Assembly (NCBI GenBank): GCA_903821805.1
Contig: CAIJNA010000183.1
Coordinates: 1-7,918 of the forward strand
Direction of reading: 5' to 3'
DNA length: 7,918 bases
From: an uncultured Campylobacterota bacterium
GTDB taxonomy: Bacteria > Campylobacterota > Campylobacteria > Campylobacterales > Arcobacteraceae
The notes below the pieces were generated by a model, which saw only the letters and a program-made list of their open reading frames with translations, was not told the origin of the DNA and searched no databases. The position numbers were made by a program, and so were the translations under genes. Positions 1 to 6,435 of this stretch are shown piece by piece (position 1 is the first letter of the stretch; every line of letters starts with the position of its first letter).

Positions 1-1051
1 CTTTGATTATATTTTCTAAAAATATTAATTCTTTGTCAATGTTTTCATGTTCAAATTGCCACGATGAAAATGTAAAGCTTTTGTGCTTATTCAAAAAAAG
101 AAATCCAATCTTTCCATTTGAATCTACAAAATGAGATTCAATATTTGAACTATCGTTAATCTGTGTCATATCAAAAGTAGGTGTTTCAAAGCTATCAAGT
201 TTATTTAAATCACGACCTTGCATAAGTTCTGTCATAGTTCGCTCAAGAGAAACTTCAAGTATAGGGTGAGCCCCGAAAGAAACAAAAATAGTGCTATTCC
301 TTGGATTGATAAGAGATATTGCAGTTACTGGATATTTGCCACCAAGGCTTGCATCCAAAATATCAATAATATAACCATGTGATTCTAAAGTTTTTTTGTC
401 ATTATTTAGTTTTTCAAATTTTGAGATAATTTCATCAGGATACGACGGCAAGGATAAACCATCTTTGATAATTTTAATTTTTACATACCTTTCAATAATC
501 TCAGCTAATCCTTGGATTTGAGCTTCTTTGTTTGTGTTCCCAGATGCTAAACCATTACTAACATAAAGATTGCTAATTAAATTGTGCGGTATAAAAACAA
601 CTTCTTCAGTGTTAAATCTTTTAAAAGGTAAAGCTACAATCTTATCTTCAAAGTCGCTATTAAAATCTACAAAATCCTCATCTAGCAGTTCACCATTAGG
701 ATTGTAAATTTTCATTAAACTATCCGATAAATATTTTTCATTAAAAGTAAAAATCACCTCATCATTGAAGTGTTTTCGATTTGGCAGGTAAAAATCACTG
801 AAGAAATTATTTGTTTGAATCCTTTCAATAAATTCTCCATACGCACTTGCAAGGCAAGCATCATTGGTAGTTCCCTTTCCATTTGAATAGACAAGTTTTG
901 GTGCCTCATCAAATGATAAGTTTACAGAAAAACAATTTTCTAGAGGATGCAATTCTTTTGATAAAGTAGTGTTAATATCTAATTTATTTATTGCATTGTA
1001 CATATTTTGAAGTGAAACTTCAAGGGGTGCAGATTTTCCTAAAATTCTCAT
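1..1051 (-). CDS. ycaO: YcaO-family protein, N-terminal 350 residues (partial, runs off left edge)
   Basis: The open frame is uninterrupted from the ATG at 1051 to the window edge; the 3' end is missing. The translation follows E. coli YcaO (about 586 residues) closely. Visible motifs are SNGKGT at residues 56-61 followed by E73, E76 and R77; SNGLASGNT at about 165-173 followed by EA and EIIERYV (184-190); DASLGG at 233-238; SFGAHP at 258-263; and ExSLERxxxELMQGR at 266-280. The Glu/Arg clusters match the ATP/Mg-binding residues of YcaO enzymes. YcaO proteins activate amide carbonyls by ATP-dependent phosphorylation; the E. coli member is reported to assist RimO in methylthiolation of ribosomal protein S12. 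The start overlaps the stop of the upstream gene by one base (TAATG) with no strong ribosome binding site of its own, which suggests translational coupling. No cyclodehydratase partner or precursor-peptide gene is visible, so the S12-related housekeeping role is likelier than a peptide-toxin role, though the downstream side is unseen. Confidence 0.93.
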   Translation of the reverse strand, partial: MRILGKSAPLEVSLQNMYNAINKLDINTTLSKELHPLENCFSVNLSFDEAPKLVYSNGKGTTNDACLASAYGEFIERIQTNNFFSDFYLPNRKHFNDEVIFTFNEKYLSDSLMKIYNPNGELLDEDFVDFNSDFEDKIVALPFKRFNTEEVVFIPHNLISNLYVSNGLASGNTNKEAQIQGLAEIIERYVKIKIIKDGLSLPSYPDEIISKFEKLNNDKKTLESHGYIIDILDASLGGKYPVTAISLINPRNSTIFVSFGAHPILEVSLERTMTELMQGRDLNKLDSFETPTFDMTQINDSSNIESHFVDSNGKIGFLFLNKHKSFTFSSWQFEHENIDKELIFLENIIK

Positions 1052-1590
1052 TATTGTTCTAGGCCAATGTGATATTCCTCTTTGAATTTCACGTAACGAG
1101 CCGCATGTGCTATTAGATTTGCAACTTCTTCCTCGCTAAGCGTTTTAATGACTTTCGCTGGACTCCCCATTATTAAACTATGAGGAGGAAAAACTTTATT
1201 GCTAGTTACTAAAGAATGGGCTCCAACAATTGAGCCTTCACCAATAACTGCACCATCTAGAATAGTTGCACTCATGCCTATCAAACAGCCATTTTCAATT
1301 GTACACCCATGAAGCATCACTTTGTGCCCAACTGTAACATCATCCCCTATAATGGTTGGATTTCCATCACTCATATCTTCTTTTTTATAGTGAGTTACAT
1401 GAATCATAGAGAGATCTTGAATTGAAGTTCTCTTTCCTATTCTTATTTTATGAACATCCCCCCTAATTACTACGCCAAACCAAACTGAACTATCTTTTCC
1501 TATTTTTACATTTCCAATAACATCAGCACTTGGAGCAATCCAAGCTTTTGTGCTAATTTTTGGAAACCATTTTTTAAATTTTAATATCAT
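1051..1590 (-). CDS. Gamma-class carbonic anhydrase-like hexapeptide-repeat protein (YrdA/PaaY type)
   Basis: This 179-residue protein is a left-handed beta-helix hexapeptide protein that closely resembles E. coli YrdA in order and length. Repeats of the form IGxxxxVxxxxxI run from about residue 20 to 145. The metal-site pattern is present: RGDVH at 43-47, QD at 58-59, HVTH at 64-67, and VGHKVMLHGC with H89 and H94 spaced five apart, as in gamma carbonic anhydrases. GSPAKVIKTLSEEE at 142-155 and the helical tail are typical of the subfamily. Gamma enzymes are metal-dependent trimers that interconvert CO2 and bicarbonate, but many YrdA/PaaY relatives have weak or unproven activity, so the biochemical role is inferred. 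The ATG at 1590 lies 9 bases after the argG stop, and the stop overlaps the ycaO start, so it is probably the middle gene of an argG-led operon. A bicarbonate link to arginine synthesis through carbamoyl phosphate is possible but speculative. Confidence 0.9.
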   Translation of the reverse strand: MILKFKKWFPKISTKAWIAPSADVIGNVKIGKDSSVWFGVVIRGDVHKIRIGKRTSIQDLSMIHVTHYKKEDMSDGNPTIIGDDVTVGHKVMLHGCTIENGCLIGMSATILDGAVIGEGSIVGAHSLVTSNKVFPPHSLIMGSPAKVIKTLSEEEVANLIAHAARYVKFKEEYHIGLEQ

Positions 1591-1599
1591 AATTAAAAC

Positions 1600-2841
1600 C
1601 TATTTTTTATCTCTAACTTGACCAGCTATTATAAATCTTAAAGCATTAAGTCTGATAAATCCAGCAGCATCTTTTTGATTGTAAACTTCATCTTTTTCAA
1701 AAGTTGAGTGAGCTTCAGAATATAGAGATTTTGCAGATTCTCTTCCAAGAATTACCACATTTCCTTTGTAAAGTTTAACTTTGACGCTACCTTCCACATT
1801 TGTTTGTGTTTTATCTATAGCTGCTTGAAGCATTTCTCTTTCTGGAGAAAACCAGTATCCTTGATAGATTAATTTAGCGTATCTAGGCATTAGTTCATCT
1901 TTTAAATGAGCAGCTTCTCTGTCAAGTGTTATTGATTCTATTGCTCTATGGGCTTTTAAAAGTATAGTTCCACCTGGTGTTTCATAACAACCTCTAGCTT
2001 TCATACCAACGTATCTATTTTCAACAATATCAACTCGTCCGATACCATGTTTATTTCCGTATTCATTTAGTTTTGCTAAAAGCGTAGCTGGGCTTAATAA
2101 TTCACCATTGATACCAACTGGGTCACCGTTTTTGTATTCAATTGTAAGATATTCAGCAACATCTGGAGCTTTCTCTGGTGATGTTGTCCAAAGCCACATA
2201 GATTCTTCAGGTTCATTATTTGGATTTTCTAAATGTAATCCCTCGTAAGAAATATGTAAAAGATTTGCATCCATTGAATATGGGCTGATTGCTGGATTAC
2301 CATTTTCATCAAGATGTTTTTGAGCTATTTCAATCCCATGTTTTTTAGCATATTCTAAAAGACTTTCTCTAGAATTTAATTCCCATTCTCTCCAAGGAGC
2401 TATTACAGTAATATCAGGTCTTAATCCAAGATAACCTAATTCAAATCTTACTTGATCATTTCCTTTTCCAGTCGCACCATGACTAACTGCATCTGCTCCC
2501 ATTTGATTTGCAATTTCAATTTGTTTTTTTGCAATTAATGGTCTAGCAATAGATGTACCAAGTAAATATTCACCTTCATAAATTGCGTTTGCTCTAAACA
2601 TAGGAAATACGTAATCTTTTACAAATTCTTCTTTAATATCTAAAATAAAAATATTTTCAGGTTTAATTCCGCAAGATAAAGCTTTAACTCTAGCAGGCTC
2701 AACTTCTTCACCCTGACCTAAATCTGCCGTAAAAGTTATAACTTCAGCATTATATTCATCTTGTAACCATTTTAAAATAATACTTGTATCAAGTCCACCA
2801 CTGTAAGCTAGAACTACCTTTTTAACTACTTTTTTTGACAT
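1600..2841 (-). CDS. argG: Argininosuccinate synthase
   Basis: The enzyme joins citrulline and aspartate using ATP (giving AMP and pyrophosphate) to make argininosuccinate, the penultimate step of arginine synthesis, in the cytoplasm. With the ATG at 2841 the product is 413 residues, close to the usual ~400 of the bacterial type-1 enzyme. The N-terminal nucleotide-binding signature AYSGGLDTS is at residues 12-20 and the second family signature GATGKGNDQVRFE at 122-134; SPYSMDANLLHISYEG and RGCYETPGG further on are also characteristic. A TTG at 2877 would add 12 residues, but it falls inside the predicted -10 element, whereas the ATG at 2841 has GGAG seven bases upstream and begins with the family-typical KKVVLAYSGG. 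The gene is divergent from the S4-domain operon and leads the gamma carbonic anhydrase and ycaO genes. Confidence 0.97.
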   Translation of the reverse strand: MSKKVVKKVVLAYSGGLDTSIILKWLQDEYNAEVITFTADLGQGEEVEPARVKALSCGIKPENIFILDIKEEFVKDYVFPMFRANAIYEGEYLLGTSIARPLIAKKQIEIANQMGADAVSHGATGKGNDQVRFELGYLGLRPDITVIAPWREWELNSRESLLEYAKKHGIEIAQKHLDENGNPAISPYSMDANLLHISYEGLHLENPNNEPEESMWLWTTSPEKAPDVAEYLTIEYKNGDPVGINGELLSPATLLAKLNEYGNKHGIGRVDIVENRYVGMKARGCYETPGGTILLKAHRAIESITLDREAAHLKDELMPRYAKLIYQGYWFSPEREMLQAAIDKTQTNVEGSVKVKLYKGNVVILGRESAKSLYSEAHSTFEKDEVYNQKDAAGFIRLNALRFIIAGQVRDKK

Positions 2842-2851
2842 AATTTCTCCA
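2842..2851 (-). promoter_or_regulatory. argG ribosome binding site
   Basis: On the minus strand the bases before the ATG at 2841 read TGGAGAAATT. GGAG lies at 2850-2847, five bases from the start codon. This decides the argG start in favour of 2841 over the longer TTG frame at 2877. Confidence 0.75.
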
Positions 2852-2867
2852 AATTTTAATTTTAGAT

Positions 2868-2876
2868 ATTTTATCA
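2868..2876 (-). promoter_or_regulatory. Candidate extended -10 promoter of argG
   Basis: Read on the minus strand this is TGATAAAAT, an extended -10 (TGn then TAAAAT) with five of six matches to TATAAT. Campylobacterota housekeeping promoters depend mainly on such an extended -10 with AT-rich DNA upstream rather than a strict -35. It would start transcription near 2861, giving a leader of about 20 bases before the argG ATG. A TTTACA about 40 bases further upstream could belong to an alternative promoter. This is a motif match only. Confidence 0.45.
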
Positions 2877-2892
2877 AAAGTAGGTTACAATC

Positions 2893-2901
2893 TGCTTTAT
2901 T
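2893..2901 (+). promoter_or_regulatory. Possible -10 for the S4-trpD-tsaE-lptB operon
   Basis: TGCTTTATT reads as a TGn extension plus a weak -10 (four of six matches), about 28 bases before the GTG start. TAAATA at 2907-2912 is an alternative, but it would leave a leader of only about 10 bases. The region must contain a rightward promoter because the upstream gene is divergent, but the exact element is uncertain. Confidence 0.3.
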
Positions 2902-2902
2902 A

Positions 2903-2918
2903 TTTGTAAATATACAAA
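2903..2918. repeat. 16-base inverted repeat in the argG divergent region
   Basis: TTTGTA (2903-2908) and TACAAA (2913-2918) are perfect 6-base inverted arms around AATA. The repeat sits 10 bases before the S4 gene start and upstream of the argG promoter, where a dimeric regulator could affect either operon. In DNA this AT-rich it may also occur by chance. Confidence 0.35.
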
Positions 2919-2928
2919 AAGGGTCAAA

Positions 2929-3198
2929 GTGAGAATAGATAAGTTTTTAAATGCAGTAAATATAACAAAAAGGCGAGCAGTTGCAGAAGATATGCTGAAT
3001 GAAAATGTCGTTTTTTTAAATAATATAGCTGTGAAAAAGTCAAAAGATGTTAAAATTGATGACATAATAAAATTACAATATTTGGAATATAGTGATGAAT
3101 TTAGAGTACTACAGATACCGACAACAAAATCTACACCAAAAGGAAGAATGTGTGAGTATGTTGAGAAAATAGGAGGTAAAAATGTCTCAGAATGTTAA
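2929..3198 (+). CDS. Small S4-domain RNA-binding protein (RqcP/Hsp15-like)
   Basis: This 89-residue protein is essentially one S4 RNA-binding domain. The N-terminus MRIDKFLNAVNITKRRAVAED has the S4 pattern, and V27-V35 followed by VKKSKDVKIDDII corresponds to the usual 'I-N-G-xx-V-K-x-S-x-x-V-x-x-G-D' segment; the tail from about residue 60 is basic and unassigned. R2, D4, K5, K14, R15 and R16 align without gaps with the start of B. subtilis RqcP (YabO), as recalled. Family roles include binding stalled large ribosomal subunits (Hsp15, RqcP). The start is GTG at 2929, preceded by AAGGG at 2919-2923; translation from here gives the expected S4 N-terminus. It is the first gene of the rightward operon, and its last 17 bases overlap trpD. 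The S4 fold is secure; the exact subfamily is inferred. Confidence 0.85.
   Translation: MRIDKFLNAVNITKRRAVAEDMLNENVVFLNNIAVKKSKDVKIDDIIKLQYLEYSDEFRVLQIPTTKSTPKGRMCEYVEKIGGKNVSEC
3171..3177 (+). promoter_or_regulatory. trpD ribosome binding site (near-perfect)
   Basis: AGGAGGT lies inside the end of the S4 gene, four bases before the trpD ATG. It is by far the strongest Shine-Dalgarno sequence in this operon and fixes the trpD start at 3182. Confidence 0.85.
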
Positions 3199-4162
3199 AA
3201 TAAAATTTGATGATATTTTTGACAATAAATTATCTTCAGATGAAGTTTTAAAATATTTAATTGAACTGCATGAAAAAGGTGAGACTAGTGACGAAATTGC
3301 AAGTGCAGCAAGTTCAATGAGAGATCACATGATAAAACTTCAATTTGATGGAGAAACTACAGATAAGCTTATGGATAATTGTGGAACTGGAGGAGATAAA
3401 AGTAATAGTTTTAACATTTCAACAACGGTTTCTATGGTTTTAGCAAGTTGTGGAGTTCTAGTTGCGAAACATGGAAACAGAAGCATAACTAGCAATAGCG
3501 GAAGCGCAGATATGCTTGAAGCACTTGGAGTCAATCTTAATATTTCTTTAGAAAATCAACTGCAAATGCTTAAGGAAACAGGCTTTGTGTTTATGTTTGC
3601 AGCAAATCATCACCCTGCAATGAAGCATATTATGCCTATTAGAAAACAAATTCCACATAGAACGATTTTTAATATTTTAGGACCATTAAGTAATCCTGCA
3701 AATGTTTCAAAACAATTTATTGGAGTGTTTGACAAATCATATGTTCCTATTCTGGCTGATGCACTTATTAAATTAAATACAAAAAGAGCAATGGTAGTAA
3801 GTAGTTCTGATGGGATGGATGAAATAAGTATTAGTGATCTTACTTATGCTGCATTAGTTTCAAACAAAAGCTATCAAGAATTTGTAATTGATCCAAGATC
3901 GTACGGATTGAAGCTATATCCAAAAGATGATATTTGTGGTGGAGATGCTAACTTTAATGCTGACATTACAAAAGGAATCTTAAGCGGAGATATAATTGGA
4001 GCAAAGCTTGAAATTGTTTTAATTAATTCTGCTTGTGCGCTATTTGTTTATGGCTTGGTTGAATCTATAGAGGACGGAATAGTTATGGCTCAAAATGCTA
4101 TTTCTAGTGGTAAAGCATTACAAAAATTAGATCAAATTATTGCAGTCAGCAATAAATTTTGA
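3182..4162 (+). CDS. trpD: Anthranilate phosphoribosyltransferase
   Basis: TrpD transfers the phosphoribosyl group of PRPP to anthranilate, the second committed step of tryptophan synthesis. At 326 residues it is a normal stand-alone TrpD, not fused to a TrpG amidotransferase. All class motifs are intact: the PRPP loop GTGGD at residues 68-72, KHGNR at 96-100, SNSGSADMLEALG at 104-116, HHPAMK at 143-148, RTIFNILGPLSNPA at 160-173, and the metal-binding DGMDE at 210-214. The KHGNR and SGSAD motifs favour true TrpD over the TrpD2/YbiB paralogue. The start is the ATG at 3182 behind AGGAGGT, overlapping the S4 gene by 17 bases. Its placement between an RNA-binding protein and tsaE, with no other trp gene in the window, is unusual for a tryptophan gene. 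No leader peptide or attenuator is visible before it. Confidence 0.96.
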   Translation: MSQNVKIKFDDIFDNKLSSDEVLKYLIELHEKGETSDEIASAASSMRDHMIKLQFDGETTDKLMDNCGTGGDKSNSFNISTTVSMVLASCGVLVAKHGNRSITSNSGSADMLEALGVNLNISLENQLQMLKETGFVFMFAANHHPAMKHIMPIRKQIPHRTIFNILGPLSNPANVSKQFIGVFDKSYVPILADALIKLNTKRAMVVSSSDGMDEISISDLTYAALVSNKSYQEFVIDPRSYGLKLYPKDDICGGDANFNADITKGILSGDIIGAKLEIVLINSACALFVYGLVESIEDGIVMAQNAISSGKALQKLDQIIAVSNKF

Positions 4163-4181
4163 AAGACATAAAGAACAAATT

Positions 4182-4601
4182 TTGAATAACGAAGTTTTTA
4201 TTTGTGGTATAGATGAAATCAATGATATAGCCCTAAGGCTAAAATCTATTCTTGAAGATAAAGATAAAATTGTTTTACTAAGAGGAGATTTGGCAAGCGG
4301 GAAAACAACTTTGGTAAAACAAATTGTGAAAGTTTTTGGCTGCAATGATTTAGTAACTAGCCCTACATTTTCTTTGCAGTCTTGTTATGAGAAAAATATT
4401 TTTCATTATGATTTGTACAATAAAACATTAAATGAATTTATATCTCTTGGTATGCTAGAAGAGTTCGAAAAAAATGGATTACATTTTGTAGAGTGGGGCA
4501 ATGATGACTTGGAAGATATTTTAAATGATTATGGATTTGAATATATGAATATAAAAATAAAAAAATTAGATAGATTGAGAGAATATACAATTGAAACATA
4601 A
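4182..4601 (+). CDS. tsaE: tRNA threonylcarbamoyladenosine biosynthesis ATPase TsaE
   Basis: TsaE is the P-loop ATPase that works with TsaB and TsaD to place threonylcarbamoyl on A37 of ANN-decoding tRNAs. From the TTG at 4182 the product is 139 residues. The Walker A motif GDLASGKTT is at 35-43 (Ala replaces the usual first Gly of GDLGAGKTT), SPTFSL at 60-65, HYDLY at 75-79 and FVEW at 102-105, all in the family order. The start is uncertain because there is no in-frame ATG. TTG 4182 puts the P-loop at the same distance from the start as in E. coli TsaE and has a weak AAGAA upstream. An earlier TTG at 4140 would give 153 residues and overlap trpD by 23 bases, with no visible Shine-Dalgarno. 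The stop overlaps the lptB start by 11 bases. Confidence 0.92.
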   Translation: MNNEVFICGIDEINDIALRLKSILEDKDKIVLLRGDLASGKTTLVKQIVKVFGCNDLVTSPTFSLQSCYEKNIFHYDLYNKTLNEFISLGMLEEFEKNGLHFVEWGNDDLEDILNDYGFEYMNIKIKKLDRLREYTIET

Positions 4602-5316
4602 ACTTGAAGCAAAAAATATTAAAAAGAACATTGGCAAAATTCATATCCTGCACGATATTAGTTTATTTATAAATAGTGGTGAAGTAGTAGGACTTTTGGG
4701 TCCAAATGGCGCTGGAAAAACTACATCATTTTATGCAATTTGTGGACTTGTTCCTCCATCAAGTGGAGAAATAATTTTTGATGATATGGATATTACATCT
4801 CTTCCTCTTCATAAAAGAGCACTAAAAGGCATTGGTTATTTGCCTCAAGAATCTTCAATTTTTAAAGATCTTAGTGTTGAAGATAATCTTATGTTGGCAG
4901 CTGAAATATCAATAAAAAATAAAAAAGAAAGGGAGCAAAGAATCGAAGAACTTTTGGAATTATTTAATATTGAACCAATTAGACAACGAAATGGAATAAG
5001 TTTGAGTGGTGGAGAAAGACGTAGAGTTGAGATAGCACGAGCTTTAGTTTCAAAACCAAAATTCTTATTGCTTGATGAACCATTTGCTGGAGTTGATCCA
5101 ATTGCAGTTAGGGATATTCAGCATATTATTGCAAGTTTAAAAAATATTGGAATAGGTGTTTTAATTACTGATCATAATGTTAGGGAGACTTTGGAGATCT
5201 GCGATAGAGCTTATGTTATGAAATCAGGAAGTGTGCTTGCTAGCGGAACTTCTGATGAGATAAAAAATAATCAACTCGTAAAAGAACATTACTTAGGTGA
5301 GGATTTTATTTTCTAA
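4591..5316 (+). CDS. lptB: LPS export ABC transporter ATP-binding protein LptB
   Basis: LptB is the cytoplasmic ATPase of the LptB2FG complex that extracts lipopolysaccharide from the inner membrane for transport to the cell surface. At 241 residues it is full length. All ABC motifs are present: Walker A GPNGAGKTT at 37-45, Q-loop Q86, signature LSGGE at 138-142 followed by RRRVEIARAL, Walker B LLLDE at 159-163 and the switch H195. FAGVDP at 165-170, ITDHNVRETLEICDRAY and the C-terminal YLGEDF are LptB-specific and separate it from LivF/LivG relatives. Translation starts at a TTG (4591) inside the end of tsaE, with GAGAG nine bases upstream; no ATG lies near the N-terminus. It is the last gene of the rightward operon. 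In Campylobacter, as I recall, rpoN follows this gene, but here a convergent aroC does. Confidence 0.95.
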   Translation: MKHKLEAKNIKKNIGKIHILHDISLFINSGEVVGLLGPNGAGKTTSFYAICGLVPPSSGEIIFDDMDITSLPLHKRALKGIGYLPQESSIFKDLSVEDNLMLAAEISIKNKKEREQRIEELLELFNIEPIRQRNGISLSGGERRRVEIARALVSKPKFLLLDEPFAGVDPIAVRDIQHIIASLKNIGIGVLITDHNVRETLEICDRAYVMKSGSVLASGTSDEIKNNQLVKEHYLGEDFIF

Positions 5317-5325
5317 AAGCCTCAC
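5297..5325 (+). terminator. Candidate hairpin at the end of lptB
   Basis: GTGAGG (5297-5302) pairs with CCTCAC (5320-5325), and after an A-G mismatch TTTT (5304-5307) pairs with AAAA (5315-5318) around a 7-base loop. The 3' arm begins inside the lptB stop codon. No clear T-run follows on the plus strand, so it is an imperfect intrinsic terminator and may act mainly as a 3'-end stabiliser. Confidence 0.4.
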
Positions 5326-5327
5326 AT

Positions 5328-5352
5328 AATTAAAGAATAATTTTCTTTAATT
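5328..5352. terminator. AT-rich palindrome between convergent lptB and aroC
   Basis: AATTAAAGAA (5328-5337) and TTCTTTAATT (5343-5352) are perfect 10-base inverted arms around a 5-base loop. The repeat covers the aroC stop codon and lies just after lptB, so it could serve both convergent transcripts. Only one pair in each arm is G-C and there is no adjacent long T-run, so termination strength is doubtful. Confidence 0.4.
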
Positions 5353-6426
5353 CGTTCCATATATTTTTTTAAGATGATCAGCACGTGAACCCATATTTAA
5401 AAGCAACATATCTGCAAGTACAATACTCATCATCGACTTTGCAACAACACTTCCTCTTGTTGCAACACATGGATCATGTCTACCGCTCAATTTGTATGTA
5501 ACTTCATCACCATCTGTATTTATAGTATTTTGCTCTATAAAAATTGATGGAGTAGGTTTAAAATAAATTTTCGCAGTTATTTCATCGCCATTGCTTATTC
5601 CGCCAAGAATTCCACCGCTATGATTTGTGCTAAACCCTTGTTTTGTTATTTGGTCATTATTTTCACTTCCGCGAATCCTAACACTATCAAATCCATCCCC
5701 AATTTCAATACCTTTCACAGCATTAATACTCATCATGGCATCAGCTATCAAACTATCTAGTTTGTAGTAAATAGGTTCACCAAGACCAATAGGAACATTT
5801 AATGCTCTGACTAAAGCAACCCCGCCAACGCTATCGTGAGAATCCTTAGCATTTAAAATAGCCTGCATTTGAATATCTTCTTTATCTTTATCAAGAGTAA
5901 AAATCGGACTAGTTAATGCATAATCAAAATCATAGTTTTCACTTTTGATTCCATCTATTTCACAAACACCACTCTGGACAATAATACCAACTTCTCTCAG
6001 TATTAAATCAGCAATAGCTCCAGCAGCTACTCTTGCACTAGTTTCTCTTGCACTACTTCTTCCGCCACCTCTATAGTCTCTAATCCCATATTTATGAAAA
6101 TAAGTAAAGTCAGCATGAGCAGGGCGGAAAATATTTTTCACATTTTCATAATCACCACTTTTTTGATTTCCATTATAAAGAATCATAGCTATAGGAGTTC
6201 CTGTGCTCAGCCCTTCAAATACTCCACTAAGAATTTCTATTTTGTCTTCTTCTTTTCTTGCAGTTTGAGACTTGTTTTGTCCTGGTTTTCTCATATTCAT
6301 TTGTGACTGAATGTATTCTAAGTCTATTTGTATTCCAGCCGGTACTCCATCGACTATGCAACCAAGTGCAACACCGTGAGATTCACCAAAAGTTGTAAAT
6401 CTGAATTTTCTTCCAAAACTATTCAT
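5347..6426 (-). CDS. aroC: Chorismate synthase
   Basis: AroC converts 5-enolpyruvylshikimate-3-phosphate to chorismate using reduced FMN, the last common step to aromatic amino acids, folate and quinones. The 359-residue length is normal. Motifs are TTFGESHG at residues 11-18 with catalytic His17, RKPGQNK at 46-52, RPAHADFTYFHKYG at 101-114 containing the second conserved His104, the FMN-binding RGGGRSSARET at 119-129, and SGRHDPC at 314-320. Position 103 is Ala where most family members have Gly or Ser, and the 'GN' usually found near the N-terminus is absent; neither is a catalytic residue. The ATG at 6426 has AAGGGA upstream, with 9 bases separating it from the rnc stop, so it is probably the last gene of the rnhA-rnc-aroC transcript. 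Confidence 0.97.
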   Translation of the reverse strand: MNSFGRKFRFTTFGESHGVALGCIVDGVPAGIQIDLEYIQSQMNMRKPGQNKSQTARKEEDKIEILSGVFEGLSTGTPIAMILYNGNQKSGDYENVKNIFRPAHADFTYFHKYGIRDYRGGGRSSARETSARVAAGAIADLILREVGIIVQSGVCEIDGIKSENYDFDYALTSPIFTLDKDKEDIQMQAILNAKDSHDSVGGVALVRALNVPIGLGEPIYYKLDSLIADAMMSINAVKGIEIGDGFDSVRIRGSENNDQITKQGFSTNHSGGILGGISNGDEITAKIYFKPTPSIFIEQNTINTDGDEVTYKLSGRHDPCVATRGSVVAKSMMSIVLADMLLLNMGSRADHLKKIYGTN

Positions 6427-6435
6427 TTTTGTCCC

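Noticed and set aside
1..1051. YcaO as part of a thiazole/oxazole peptide-toxin cluster.
   Set aside because: The sequence follows E. coli housekeeping YcaO throughout and no partner enzyme or precursor peptide is visible; the unseen left side leaves a small doubt.
2842..2877. A longer argG reading frame starting at TTG 2877, adding 12 residues.
   Set aside because: That TTG overlaps the best -10 candidate and lacks a ribosome binding site, while the ATG at 2841 has GGAG and the usual family N-terminus.
2874..3065. Minus-strand open frame of 63 codons.
   Set aside because: It lies opposite the S4 gene and the divergent promoter region, is low-complexity and hydrophobic, and shows no family motif; it is a shadow frame.
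3340..3534. Minus-strand open frame of 64 codons.
   Set aside because: It is antisense to the most conserved part of trpD and has no recognisable domain.
4127..4345. Minus-strand open frame of 72 codons across the trpD-tsaE junction.
   Set aside because: It is antisense to two clear genes and rich in Leu/Ser as expected of a complementary frame in AT-rich DNA.
4438..4653. Minus-strand open frame of 71 codons across the tsaE-lptB junction.
   Set aside because: It is antisense to well-supported coding sequence and has no motif or upstream signal.
6094..6306. Plus-strand open frame of 70 codons opposite aroC.
   Set aside because: It lies wholly inside the conserved aroC coding region in antisense and has no domain.
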